Assembly (NCBI GenBank): GCA_016184125.1
Contig: JACPDG010000054.1
Coordinates: forward strand, 1 to 49,986
DNA length: 49,986 bases
Direction: 5' to 3'
Source of the DNA: Candidatus Rokuibacteriota bacterium
GTDB lineage: Bacteria; Methylomirabilota; Methylomirabilia; Rokubacteriales; CSP1-6
Program-made: the position numbers and the translations under genes
The notes under the pieces: model-generated
Told to the model about the DNA's origin: nothing
The model's input: only the letters and a program-made list of their open reading frames with translations
The model's database searches: none
In this document: positions 7,669 to 16,486 of the stretch, one piece after another
How positions within the stretch are numbered: position 1 is the first letter of the stretch
Layout: every line of letters starts with the position of its first letter

Positions 7669-8724
7669 TCAGAACACGAAGACGCCCTTGCCCGTCGTCT
7701 GCGTGTCGAAGAGCGTGTAGGCCGCCTCCGCCTGGTCGATCGAGAAGCGGTGGGTCAGGAGCTTGCCGAGCGGCAGCTTCCGGTCGGCGATGAACCGGGC
7801 GCACGCCCACTGCCCGACGGTGCTGAACGTCCACGACGCCATCACCGTCACCTGGCGTCGCAGCAGGTCGGGGCTCACGTCGAGCGTGACCTGGCCGCCC
7901 TCGCCCACGAAGCACACGCGTCCCCACGTGTCGACGGCGCGCACCGCGGCGCGACGCGCGTCCGGATGCCCCGTGCAATCGATCGCCGCCTCCACGCCCT
8001 GGCCGTGCGTCAGCTCACGGAGCGCCGCGACCGGATCGACCTCGCGGGGATCGAGGACGACATCCGCTCCGAGCTCCTTCGCGAGCTGCCGGCGCTCGGC
8101 CACCACGTCGAGCGCGATGACCCGCGCGCCCATCGCCGCGCCGAGCAGCGTCGCGCTGAGCCCGACCGGACCCTGGCCGAACACCGCGAGCGTGTCGCGG
8201 CCGGACACGTCGAGGCGCGTGAGCGCGCCGTGCGCCGTGCCGGTGCCGCAGGAGACCGCCGCGCCCTCCTCGAAGCTGAGCTCGTCCGGCAGCGGAAGGA
8301 GCGTCGATGCGGGCACCTTCATGTACTGCGCGTGGCCGCCGTGCCCGGTGACGCCGTAGACGGTGATCCCTTCGCGGCACAGCTGTGACCAGCCGACACG
8401 GCAGTGCTTGCAGCGGCCGCAACCCTTGTAGTGGTGGTTCATCACACGCTCGCCGACGCGCGCCACGGTCTCCGTGACGCCGGGGCCGACAGCCGCCACG
8501 ACCCCGCAGGGCTCGTGCCCGGCGATCACGGGCTCGCCGCTACCGCCGAGACCGAGGGAGGCCGCCGCGCCGGCGCCGGTGCGTGAAGCGCGATATGGGT
8601 GGAGGTCGCTGCCGCACATCCCCGACGCCTTGATCGCGATGACGACCTCGCCCGGGCCTGGCGTCGGATCGGAGAACTCGCGCACCTCGAGCTTGCGATC
8701 ACCGAGAAACACCACGCCCCGCAT
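7669..8724 (-). CDS. Zinc-dependent alcohol dehydrogenase family protein
   Basis: A 351-residue medium-chain dehydrogenase. Catalytic-zinc ligands are C37 (GMCGSDLH) and H70-E71 (AGHEP). The structural zinc site C102-C105-C108-C116 (GCGRCKHCRVGWSQLC) is complete. The nucleotide-binding turn is FGQGPVGLSATLLG, and an acidic residue after the next strand (ALDVV) favours NAD. It probably oxidises a small alcohol or polyol; no substrate can be inferred. ATG 8724 is preceded by a purine-rich GGAAGGAG stretch. It stands between hicBA and the second HEPN-MNT pair and is in the same direction as both. Confidence 0.9.
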   Translation of the reverse strand: MRGVVFLGDRKLEVREFSDPTPGPGEVVIAIKASGMCGSDLHPYRASRTGAGAAASLGLGGSGEPVIAGHEPCGVVAAVGPGVTETVARVGERVMNHHYKGCGRCKHCRVGWSQLCREGITVYGVTGHGGHAQYMKVPASTLLPLPDELSFEEGAAVSCGTGTAHGALTRLDVSGRDTLAVFGQGPVGLSATLLGAAMGARVIALDVVAERRQLAKELGADVVLDPREVDPVAALRELTHGQGVEAAIDCTGHPDARRAAVRAVDTWGRVCFVGEGGQVTLDVSPDLLRRQVTVMASWTFSTVGQWACARFIADRKLPLGKLLTHRFSIDQAEAAYTLFDTQTTGKGVFVF

Positions 8725-8789
8725 GCCGTATCTCCTTCCGTGTCGTCCCGAGCCGGCTTCGCCGGCCCTGAGCCCACATCGTGATGGTG

Positions 8790-9206
8790 CTATCCGCCCT
8801 TCGCGGCCAACGCTGCGCAGAAGGCCTCGAGGTCCTCGAGTTCCGATGTCGCGACCGCGTAGATGCGGCGCCAGTCGACGATGCCGTACTGATGAGCGAT
8901 GAGGTTGCGCAGGCCGGACGCGCCGGCGACGCGGAACGCAAGGTCGCCATCGATGACCTGGTGGTCGGCGAGGGCCATGAAGATCTGGCCGTACGTCCCC
9001 GGCACATCCCAGCCTTCGTCGGCCAGCCAGTGGGACGCGAGGTCGAGGCAGTTCTGAATGCCGACGAAGAGGTTGAGGGCGACGATTTCGCGCGCGGTGC
9101 GGTCCTGCAAGAACAACTTCTCCGACTCCGGCATCACCGACCGGATACGGGCGACGGCGTCCCGGACGGCGGCAATCTTGGCGGCGAGGAGGCTCTTATC
9201 GACCAC
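8790..9206 (-). CDS. hepT: HepT-like ribonuclease toxin (DUF86, HEPN)
   Basis: A 138-residue HEPN protein of the DUF86/HepT family with an intact Rx4HxY motif, R100-NLIA-H105-Q-Y107, which forms the RNase active site in the HepT dimer. The preceding FVGIQNCLDLASHWLADEGW is typical of the family. It starts at GTG 9206 and overlaps the end of the mntA-like gene by 11 nt. Together they form a complete HEPN-MNT toxin-antitoxin module, independent of the one at 5971-6890. Confidence 0.9.
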   Translation of the reverse strand: MVDKSLLAAKIAAVRDAVARIRSVMPESEKLFLQDRTAREIVALNLFVGIQNCLDLASHWLADEGWDVPGTYGQIFMALADHQVIDGDLAFRVAGASGLRNLIAHQYGIVDWRRIYAVATSELEDLEAFCAALAAKGG

Positions 9207-9591
9207 GCGCCGCCGCCCTGAGCACGCCCTGGGCGCATCGCTCCTCGATCGGCTTGAAATCGAGGTACTCCAGGATCACGCGCGCTTTGCGAGCGACCAG
9301 GGTGGCGTGATCGTGCTCCACGACGACCTGTCCGTCACGGAACGCGCGGTAGGCGACTCCAGGGGGTGCCTCGTCGAGGAGCACGAGATCGACGGTCCTG
9401 CCGACCGCGGACTCCAGGCGCGCTACCAGCCTCCCGAGCGCACGCACATCGCGCGGGGCGCCGTCGCGCAGCTCGACAGCCACGTCGACATCGCTGTCGG
9501 GTCGCCGGCGACCCCGGGCTGTCGAGCCGAAGACGATCGCGAACGCGACATCGGGCTCGGCCTCGAGCGCGGTGCGGAGGGCGTCGAGCAC
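9196..9591 (-). CDS. mntA: MntA-type nucleotidyltransferase antitoxin
   Basis: A 131-residue minimal nucleotidyltransferase with the motif FGSTARGRRRPDSDVDVAVE (G22-S23, D34, D36), followed by VGRTVDLVLLDEAPPGVAYR, a strand-helix pattern of MntA. Characterised homologues AMPylate the Tyr of the HepT Rx4HxY motif; that Tyr is present in the neighbour (Y107). ATG 9591 is used. The 200 nt upstream (9592-9791) hold no convincing gene. Confidence 0.9.
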   Translation of the reverse strand: MLDALRTALEAEPDVAFAIVFGSTARGRRRPDSDVDVAVELRDGAPRDVRALGRLVARLESAVGRTVDLVLLDEAPPGVAYRAFRDGQVVVEHDHATLVARKARVILEYLDFKPIEERCAQGVLRAAARGR

Positions 9592-9791
9592 GCCGCCACG
9601 CTACCACATCCGGTCATCGCCGTGTGTTGGCGCGGCGCCAGGTCCCGGTCCCAGCATGACGGCCCACGGCGGCGGCTTCGCGTCGCCGGCCGGTGAGGGA
9701 TGCAGCGCTCGGACGGGGTGCCGCGGCCTTCTCCGACAGGCGGCCCGGGCGCGTGACCGCGAGCCGATGTCCCGGCCTGCGGCCCCGTCGG

Positions 9792-9923
9792 TCAGGCGGC
9801 GCGGCGTGTCGGGCTCGGCGGGTAGTACTTGTGGAGCTTGGAGACCAGCCTCTCGGTGTGCGTGTCACAGATCGAGTAGCTGACGGTGAGGTCGTCGACC
9901 GGCTCTCGCTCCGCCAGCACCAC
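9792..9923 (-). CDS. Small uncharacterised protein or gene fragment, start unclear
   Basis: On the minus strand a frame reads WDRVDGVWCEHEGRTVVLAE and continues into LTVSYSICDTHTERLVSKLH, ending at TGA 9792-9794. The composition looks protein-like and unlike the Arg/Ala-rich shadow frames. The only usable start in frame is GTG 9923, which gives 43 residues, yet the plausible homology extends about 25 codons further upstream with no ATG or GTG. Either the true start has been lost or a frameshift lies near 10030. It is not recognised. Confidence 0.35.
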   Translation of the reverse strand: MVLAEREPVDDLTVSYSICDTHTERLVSKLHKYYPPSPTRRAA

Positions 9924-10111
9924 CGTCCGTCCCTCGTGCTCGCACCAGACGCCGTCGACGCGGTCCCACCCGAGGGCGGGCCGGTGATCCGCAGGGGAAC
10001 GCCAGCGCCAGAGCTTCGGAGGGGCGCGCCCTGGCGCTGGTTCCGGGATGGGTGGTGCTGATAGAATCCCTCCGCCTCGATTCTCCGAGCTCGCGTCGAC
10101 AAGGAGGAATC

Positions 10112-11104
10112 ATGAGAGCGTCACGACGGACGGCGCAGTGGACGAGCCTGATCGTGGTCGCGTTGGCCCTCGCAGCGGCCGCGGGGCCTGCGGCGGCTCA
10201 GTACCCGACACGGCCGGTCGAGCTGGTGGTTCCCTACGCTCCGGGCGGCGGCACCGACATCATGTACCGCCAGATCGTCAAGGTGATCGAACAGGAGAAG
10301 CTGGTGCCGGTCCCGGTGACCGTGGTCAACCGCTCGGGGGGCAGCGGCGTGGTCGGCAAGTCCTATGCGATCAACAAGCCGCGCGACGGCTACACGCTGG
10401 TCGCGGTGGACCAGGGCAACGGCCAGCAGGAGCTTCTCGGCAACGCGACGTGGAACTTCCGGAAGGACTTCACCTACATCGCGCGGATGGTGACGGACGT
10501 GAACCTGCTGATCGTCCGGAAGGAGTCGCCCTACCGGACGCTCGAGGAATTCCTGGCCGCGGCCCGCGGCAAGGGCAAGGGCGGGCTCACCGTGGCGGGC
10601 ACCGGCACGGGCGGCGTGGACCAGATCGCCAACATCTCGCTCACCAGGACGGGCAAGGTCGACCTGACCTACGTGCCGTTCAAGAGCGGCGGCGAGGTCA
10701 TGACGAACCTCCTCGGCGGGCACACCGACGCAGCCTGGGCGAACCCGAACGAGTGCATCGGCCAGCTCGAGGCCGGTCAGGTGAGGGCGCTTGCGGTGGC
10801 AGCCGAGCAACGGCTGAAGCTCCTGTCGAGCGTGCCGACGATGCGGGAGCTCGGCTTCGACGTCATCAGCACCCAGTGGCGGGCGGTCGGCGCCGGCGGC
10901 AACGTGCCCAAGTCCGTCGTGGACTACTGGGTCGGCGTGCTCGACAAGGCCAGGAAGACCGACGAGTGGCGCAAGGGCTATCTCCAGAAGAGCGTTCTCG
11001 AGGACGGCTGGCTGACCGGCGACGCGTTCCTGAAGTTCGTCACGGAGGAGTACGAGAACTCCAAGACCGTATTCGCCGAGCTCGGGATGCTGAAAAAGAA
11101 GTGA
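10112..11104 (+). CDS. tctC: Tripartite tricarboxylate transporter substrate-binding protein (Bug/TctC)
   Basis: Periplasmic solute receptor of the Bug family that feeds the TctAB membrane unit. It has a signal peptide (RRTAQWTSLIVVALALAAAA with cleavage after AQ or AAA near residue 30), then PTRPVELVVPYAPGGGTD, the hallmark Bug N-terminus, and NRSGGSGVVGKSYAINKPRDG. Length is 330 residues, within the family range. An AAGGAGG site 4 nt before ATG 10112 fixes the start; an in-frame codon at 10052 is rejected for that reason. Ligands are usually carboxylates; the exact one is unknown. It is followed by tctB after 24 nt. Confidence 0.93.
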   Translation: MRASRRTAQWTSLIVVALALAAAAGPAAAQYPTRPVELVVPYAPGGGTDIMYRQIVKVIEQEKLVPVPVTVVNRSGGSGVVGKSYAINKPRDGYTLVAVDQGNGQQELLGNATWNFRKDFTYIARMVTDVNLLIVRKESPYRTLEEFLAAARGKGKGGLTVAGTGTGGVDQIANISLTRTGKVDLTYVPFKSGGEVMTNLLGGHTDAAWANPNECIGQLEAGQVRALAVAAEQRLKLLSSVPTMRELGFDVISTQWRAVGAGGNVPKSVVDYWVGVLDKARKTDEWRKGYLQKSVLEDGWLTGDAFLKFVTEEYENSKTVFAELGMLKKK

Positions 11105-11128
11105 AGTAAGGAGAGTCCGCGCCCTCTC

Positions 11129-11581
11129 ATGAAGCTCGACGGCGGGCGGGTGACGGGCGCCGCGGCCGCTCTGGTTGGCCTGCTCGCCTTCGCGCTGAGC
11201 ATGCGCCTCGGCGAGGACACGCTGACCGGCGGGCCGGGGACGCGCTTCCTGCCCGCCTCGCTCGGGCTGATCGTCGCGGTCCTCGGCGCGGCGATCGCGC
11301 TGCAGCCGGGGCCCGGGCGGGCCCGGGAAGCGCCGGCGGGGGCGGGAGCGCGCCTGCGCGTCGCCGGAACCCTGGGTGGCCTCGTCCTCTACGCGCTGCT
11401 CTTCGAGCGCCTCGGGTTCCTGGTCTCCACCGCGACCTTCGTCGTGGCGCTGCTCATCTTCTACGGAGAGCGCCGCTGGCCCGTGGTGCTCACGGTGGCC
11501 GTGGGCGCCGCCGGCGCGACCTACGCCGTCTTCGCGTGGTGGCTCCGCGTGCCGCTGCCGCCCGGCATCCTGGGGCCGTGA
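11129..11581 (+). CDS. tctB: Tripartite tricarboxylate transporter small membrane subunit TctB
   Basis: A 150-residue protein with four predicted hydrophobic segments, as in TctB/DUF1468. It opens with GAAAALVGLLAFALSMRL, followed by GPGTRFLPASLGLIVAVLGA, which carries the typical GPGxxP turn. It sits between the binding protein and the large permease, separated from tctA by 7 nt, so translation is likely coupled. ATG 11129 follows AAGGAGAG by about 10 nt. Confidence 0.9.
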   Translation: MKLDGGRVTGAAAALVGLLAFALSMRLGEDTLTGGPGTRFLPASLGLIVAVLGAAIALQPGPGRAREAPAGAGARLRVAGTLGGLVLYALLFERLGFLVSTATFVVALLIFYGERRWPVVLTVAVGAAGATYAVFAWWLRVPLPPGILGP

Positions 11582-11588
11582 GGCGCGC

Positions 11589-13100
11589 GTGACCGAGATC
11601 CTCCAGAACCTCGGCATGGGCTTCGCCGTGGCGCTCGCGCCGGTGAACCTCCTCTACTGCTTCGTCGGCGTGTTCGTCGGCACCCTGATCGGCGTGCTGC
11701 CCGGCATCGGCCCGGTCACGACCGTCGCGATCCTCCTCCCGCTGACGTTCGGGATGAACCCGACCTCTGCCCTCATCATGCTGGCCGGCATCTACTACGG
11801 GTCCCAGTACGGAGGCTCCACCACCGCGATCCTCATCAACACGCCGGGGGAGAGCGCTTCCGTCATGACCTGCCTCGACGGCTACCAGATGGCTCGCCAG
11901 GGCCGGGCCGGGCCCGCCCTCGGGATGGCCGCCATCGGGTCGTTCGTCGCGGGGACCATCGGGGTCGTCCTGCTCATGCTTCTCGCCCGCCCCCTCGTCA
12001 CGGTGGCCCTGAGCTTCGGGCCGGCGGAGTACTTCGCGCTCATGCTGCTCGCGCTCTGCACCCTGGGCGGGCTGGTGGGAGAGTCGGTGGCGAAGGGTCT
12101 CCTCACCGGCGCCTTCGGCCTGTTGCTCGGCACCATCGGCAGCGACCCGATGACGGGCGCCGCTCGCTTCACCTTCGGGATCCCGAGCCTCCTCGATGGC
12201 CTCGAGTTCCTCCCTGTCGCCATCGGGTTGTTCGCGGTGGCCGAGGTGCTGACCACCGCCGAGCGCTCGGTCTCGCGGCAGATCTACGAGACGCGCATCA
12301 CCGGGCTCCTGCCGACCCGCGAGGACTGGCGCGCGTGCCGGTTCACGCTGCCCCGGGCGAGCGTGCTCGGGTTCGTCGTCGGCGTCCTCCCCGGCGCGGG
12401 CTCGACGCTCGCGTCGATCCTCGCGTACCTCGCCGAGAAGCGCGTCTCCCGGTATCCCGAGCGCTTCGGGACGGGCGTCATCGAGGGCGTGGCTGCGCCG
12501 GAGGCCGCCAACAACGCGGCCAGTGCCGGGGCGATGGTCCCGCTCCTGACGCTCGGCGTCCCCGGCTCGGGCACGACGGCGGTGATGCTCGGCGCCCTGA
12601 TGCTCTGGGGCCTGCGCCCCGGACCGCTCCTGTTCGAAAAGAACGCCGACCTCGTGTGGGGACTCATCGCCAGCATGTACGTCGGCAACGTGCTGCTGCT
12701 GATCCTCAACCTGCCCCTGATCGGTCTCTGGGTGAAGCTCTTGCGGGTCCCGACGCACGTGCTCCTGCCCTTCATCCTCCTCTTCGCCTTCACCGGCACG
12801 TACGCCGCCAGCAACAACGTGTTCGACCTCTACGTCATGGTGGCGTTCGGGATCGTCGGCTGGGTCCTCCAGCGATACGGGTTCCCCGTCGCCCCCATCG
12901 TGCTCGGCCTGATCCTCGGGCCGATGCTCGAGACCCACCTGCGCCGGGCCCTGATCCTCTCCCGCGGCGACTGGATGATCTTCCTCGAGCGGCCCATCAC
13001 CGCCGCCCTGCTGGGGGCCGTGCTCGTCTACCTCGCACTGCCGGCTGTCGCGTGGGCGTGGCGGCGCGCGGCCACCGGGCCGCGCCAGGCGGACGCGTAG
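11589..13100 (+). CDS. tctA: Tripartite tricarboxylate transporter large permease TctA
   Basis: A 503-residue polytopic membrane protein with the family signatures GVLPGIGPVTTVAILLPLTF and GIYYGSQYGGSTTAILINTP near the N-terminus, and the related second-half GVLPGAGSTLASILAYLAEK. These two inverted halves form the ion-coupled carrier. GTG 11589 gives the usual N-terminus (TEILQNLGMGFAVAL); the frame is open further upstream inside tctB but that part has no membrane-protein character. It is the last gene of the operon and converges on the CoA-transferase gene with a 65-nt gap. Confidence 0.94.
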   Translation: MTEILQNLGMGFAVALAPVNLLYCFVGVFVGTLIGVLPGIGPVTTVAILLPLTFGMNPTSALIMLAGIYYGSQYGGSTTAILINTPGESASVMTCLDGYQMARQGRAGPALGMAAIGSFVAGTIGVVLLMLLARPLVTVALSFGPAEYFALMLLALCTLGGLVGESVAKGLLTGAFGLLLGTIGSDPMTGAARFTFGIPSLLDGLEFLPVAIGLFAVAEVLTTAERSVSRQIYETRITGLLPTREDWRACRFTLPRASVLGFVVGVLPGAGSTLASILAYLAEKRVSRYPERFGTGVIEGVAAPEAANNAASAGAMVPLLTLGVPGSGTTAVMLGALMLWGLRPGPLLFEKNADLVWGLIASMYVGNVLLLILNLPLIGLWVKLLRVPTHVLLPFILLFAFTGTYAASNNVFDLYVMVAFGIVGWVLQRYGFPVAPIVLGLILGPMLETHLRRALILSRGDWMIFLERPITAALLGAVLVYLALPAVAWAWRRAATGPRQADA

Positions 13101-13165
13101 GTCCCGCCGCGCGGAGACTGGAGGATGGGCGGCACGCCATCGCGGAGAGAGCGCGGGGACGCTGT

Positions 13166-15625
13166 TCAGACGACGCCTGCGTGTCGCAGGCGCTGCTGCT
13201 CTTCCGTCGAGTATCCGAGGTCGCGCAGGATCTCCTCCGTGTGCTCGCCGACCAGCGGCGCCGGGCGCTCGATCGCCCCCGGCGTCTCGGACAGCTTCAC
13301 GGGCACGCCGAGCGCCTTGATCGGTCCGGCGACCGGATGCACGAGGTCGACGACCATCTGGCGTGCGAGCGTGTGCGGGTCGGCGAGCGCCTCCGGATAC
13401 GTGAAGATCGGGCCGCACGGGACACCGGCCCTGTCGAGGCGTGCGAGCCAGTGCGCACGCGTCTCGGCTTCCGTCGCCTTCTCGATCTCGGCGATCAGCG
13501 CCTTCCTGTTCGCGAGGCGATCGCCGCGGGTCGAGTACCTCGCGTCGGTGACCAGGTCCGGTCGCTCGATCGCCCGGCAGAACGCCTCGAACAGCCGCTC
13601 GGTGTTCGCGCCGACGGTGAAGTAGCCGTCAGAGGCCCGGATCGCCTGGTAGGGCGCCGCGAGACGGTGTGCCGAGCCGAGCGGCTTCGGCACGCGGCCG
13701 GTCGTCCACCACTCGGTCGACTCCCAGACCGTGAGCGCCATCGCGGCCTCGAACAGCGACGTGTCGACGTGCTGGCCGTGGCCCGTGCGGTCGCGATAGT
13801 CGAGCGCGGCGAGGATGCCGTACGCGGCGAAGAGGCCCGCGGCGAGGTCGCTCACGGGGATCCCGGCCTTCGCCGGCGGGCCGTCCTCCTCGCCGGTCAC
13901 GCTGATGATCCCGCTCATGCCCTGAGCGATCAGGTCGTACCCGCCGCGGCCGGCGTAGGGCCCGGTGGTGCCGAAGCCGCTCACCGAGCAGTAGATCAGC
14001 CCCGGGTTGACGTGCGCGAGATCGTCGTACCCGATCCCGAGACGCTGGACGACGCCGGGACGATAGTTCTGCACGAGCACGTCCGCGCGCCGTGCGAGCC
14101 GCTTGACGATCTCGACGCCCTCGGGCGTCTTCAGATCGACCGTGAGGCTCTTCTTGCCGCGATTCACCGCCAGGAAGCTGCCGCTCACGCCGTTCTTCTG
14201 CACCACGTCCTCGCGTCGCGTGGGCTCGCCCTCGCCCGGCGGCTCGAGCTTGATGACCTCCGCGCCCATGTCCGCGAGGTTCATCGTGCAGAACGGTCCG
14301 GCCATCGCCTGCGTGACGTCGATGACGCGCAGCCCCTCGAGCGGCTTCCGGATGCGCGCGGGAGTCGCCACCGGACGGTCGGTCGCGATCGGCACGCGGG
14401 GCACGGCGGGCTCGCCGGCCGCGGCGCCAGTCGGGGCGGCGCGGACGGCACCTTCGGCGACGAGCGCGTCGATCTCCGTCTCGGCGTACCCGAGCTCCAC
14501 GAGCACGGCGCGGCTGTCCTCGCCGAGGAGCGGCGCCGCCTTGCGCAGGCGCGGAGGCGACGCCGACATCTTCACCGGGTTGCCGAGCGCCTTCACGCGG
14601 CCCGCCTGCGGATGCTCAAGCTCCTGGACCATGCCCCGCGCCAGCGCGTGCGGGTCGGCGTGCGCCTCGGGAACGGTGTTGATCGGACCGGCGGGAATGC
14701 CCGTCTCGTCGCAGCGCTCGAGCCAGTACGCGCGTGGCTTCGTCCGGGTGACCGCCTCGATGACGTGCTCGAGCTCGGCCCGGTGCCGCATGCGGCCGGC
14801 GAGCGTGACGAAGCGCGGGTCCCACGCGAGGTCGTCGAGCCTGAGCACGTGGCAGAAGCGCGGCCAGAGCTTCTCGTTGGACGCGCCCACGGTGAAGGAG
14901 CCGTCGCTCGCACGAAACGCCTGGTAGGGCGCGTTGAGCCGGTGGCCCGTGCCGAGCCGCTTCGGGACGTTCCCCGTGCACCAGTACTCGGTCGCCTCCC
15001 ACTGCGAGAGTGCGAGGCCGGCCTCGAAGAGCGACGTGTCGACGGACTGGCCGCGGCCGGTCACACGACGGGCGCGCAGCGCGCACAGGATGCCGAAGAC
15101 GGCGAAGAGGCCGGCACCGAGATCCGTGATCGGGACGCCGACCTTCACCGGTGGTCCGCCCTCGTGACCGGTGACGCTCATGATCCCGCTCATGCCCTGC
15201 GCGATCAGGTCGTAGCCGCCGCGACCGGCGTACGGGCCGGTCTGGCCGAAGCCGGAGATCGAGCAGTACACGAGGCCGGGATTGATCGCGCGAAGCGTCT
15301 CGTCGTCGACGCCGAGCCGGCGCGCGACGCCGGGGCGGTAGTTCTCGACGACGACATCGGCCGTCGCGACCAGCTTCCGGAAGACCTCGAGCCCACGCCG
15401 GTGCTTGAGGTCGAGCGACAGACTGCGCTTGTTGCGGTTGACCGCCAGGAACGCGCCCGACAGGCCGGGCGCGAGCACGGGTTCCATGCCGCGCGTCGTC
15501 TCGCCCCCGGGGGGCTCGACCTTGATCACGTCCGCGCCCATGTCCGCCAAGAGCATCGTGCAGCTGGGCCCGGCCAGCACCTGGGTCTGGTCGATCACGC
15601 GGATCCCTTCGAGCGCCGTCGTCAT
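13166..15625 (-). CDS. Fused two-domain family III CoA-transferase (CaiB/BaiF)
   Basis: An 819-residue protein made of two complete CaiB/BaiF domains, about residues 1-395 and 428-819, joined by a Pro/Ala-rich linker (395-427). Each half has its own N-terminal GIRVIDQTQVLAGPSCTML-like motif, CoA-binding NRNKRSLSLDLK or NRGKKSLTVDLK, and the catalytic Asp (D168 in PITDLGAG, D593 in VSDLAAG) that forms the acyl anhydride. Family members are normally about 400 residues and work as interlocked homodimers, so this chain could fold as a pseudo-dimer. It transfers CoA between unidentified organic acids. It diverges from the crotonase gene with an 81-nt shared promoter region. Confidence 0.93.
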   Translation of the reverse strand: MTTALEGIRVIDQTQVLAGPSCTMLLADMGADVIKVEPPGGETTRGMEPVLAPGLSGAFLAVNRNKRSLSLDLKHRRGLEVFRKLVATADVVVENYRPGVARRLGVDDETLRAINPGLVYCSISGFGQTGPYAGRGGYDLIAQGMSGIMSVTGHEGGPPVKVGVPITDLGAGLFAVFGILCALRARRVTGRGQSVDTSLFEAGLALSQWEATEYWCTGNVPKRLGTGHRLNAPYQAFRASDGSFTVGASNEKLWPRFCHVLRLDDLAWDPRFVTLAGRMRHRAELEHVIEAVTRTKPRAYWLERCDETGIPAGPINTVPEAHADPHALARGMVQELEHPQAGRVKALGNPVKMSASPPRLRKAAPLLGEDSRAVLVELGYAETEIDALVAEGAVRAAPTGAAAGEPAVPRVPIATDRPVATPARIRKPLEGLRVIDVTQAMAGPFCTMNLADMGAEVIKLEPPGEGEPTRREDVVQKNGVSGSFLAVNRGKKSLTVDLKTPEGVEIVKRLARRADVLVQNYRPGVVQRLGIGYDDLAHVNPGLIYCSVSGFGTTGPYAGRGGYDLIAQGMSGIISVTGEEDGPPAKAGIPVSDLAAGLFAAYGILAALDYRDRTGHGQHVDTSLFEAAMALTVWESTEWWTTGRVPKPLGSAHRLAAPYQAIRASDGYFTVGANTERLFEAFCRAIERPDLVTDARYSTRGDRLANRKALIAEIEKATEAETRAHWLARLDRAGVPCGPIFTYPEALADPHTLARQMVVDLVHPVAGPIKALGVPVKLSETPGAIERPAPLVGEHTEEILRDLGYSTEEQQRLRHAGVV

Positions 15626-15706
15626 CGTCGTCCCTCGCCTCGGTCGCGAAGCGTAACATGCGGTGTGCTACGATTCCGGCACCAGCCACGAGGAGGCGAC
15701 CCCGCC

Positions 15707-16483
15707 GTGAGCGACGAGGTCCTCATCACCCGCGACGGTCCAGTCATGATCCTGACCTTCAACCGTCCCGAGGCGCGCAACGCGATGACCTGGGCGATGT
15801 ACGAGCGGCTCCAGCGCGCGTGCGAGGAGATCGACGGGGACGACTCCGTCCGCGTGCTGGTGCTGCGCGGCGCCGGCGGCAAGGCGTTCGTCGCCGGGAC
15901 CGACATCAGCCAGTTCACAGCCTTCCAGAGCGCGGAGGACGGCCTCGCGTACGAGCGCGGCGGCGACGAGCGCATCGGCCGGCTCGAGCGCGTGAAGAAG
16001 CCGGTCATCGCGCAGATCCAGGGCTACGCGGTCGGCGGCGGCTTCGGCATCGCGACCGCGTGCGACATCCGGATCGCGACGCCGGACGCCCGCTTCGGGG
16101 CGCCGATCGCGCGCACGCTCGGGAACTGCCTGTCGATGGAGGCCTACTCCCGCTACCTCGACGTGCTCGGGCCGTCGCGCCTCAAGGAGCTGATCTTCAC
16201 GGCGCGCCTCATGACCGCCGAGGAGGCGCATGCCGCGGGCTACGTGCACGAGATCGTGCTGCCGGAGCACATCGAGGGGCGGGTGCGCGAGCTGGCGCTG
16301 ACGATCGCGGAGCACGCGCCGATCACGCTCATGGTCACCAAGGAAGCCGTGCGCCGCATCCAGGAGCAGCGCCGCGCGCGCGGCGGCGAGGACCTCATCT
16401 CGCTCACGTACACGAGCGCGGACTTCGCGGAGGGCGTGCGCGCGTTCCTGGAGAAGCGCAGGCCCCAGTGGAAGGGCAAGTAG
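15707..16483 (+). CDS. Enoyl-CoA hydratase/isomerase family protein lacking both catalytic glutamates
   Basis: A 258-residue crotonase-fold protein starting at GTG 15707 behind AGGAGG (15691-15696). The oxyanion-hole segments AFVAGTDISQF and QGYAVGGGFGIATACDIRIA are present. The two glutamates of classical hydratases are replaced: the GGGxE position is G114 and the FGxPE position is I134, and the PGGGGTQ loop is missing. It is therefore unlikely to be an ordinary enoyl-CoA hydratase. It could be an isomerase, a hydrolase or a lyase. It is followed by an SDR gene after 3 nt, so they are co-transcribed. Confidence 0.88.
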   Translation: MSDEVLITRDGPVMILTFNRPEARNAMTWAMYERLQRACEEIDGDDSVRVLVLRGAGGKAFVAGTDISQFTAFQSAEDGLAYERGGDERIGRLERVKKPVIAQIQGYAVGGGFGIATACDIRIATPDARFGAPIARTLGNCLSMEAYSRYLDVLGPSRLKELIFTARLMTAEEAHAAGYVHEIVLPEHIEGRVRELALTIAEHAPITLMVTKEAVRRIQEQRRARGGEDLISLTYTSADFAEGVRAFLEKRRPQWKGK

Positions 16484-16486
16484 ACG

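Noticed and set aside
12335..16483. A 1382-codon open frame on the + strand antisense to the fused CoA-transferase
   Set aside because: It has the Arg/Ala/Gly/His-rich composition of GC-driven shadow frames; only its last 258 codons, from GTG 15707, are a real gene.
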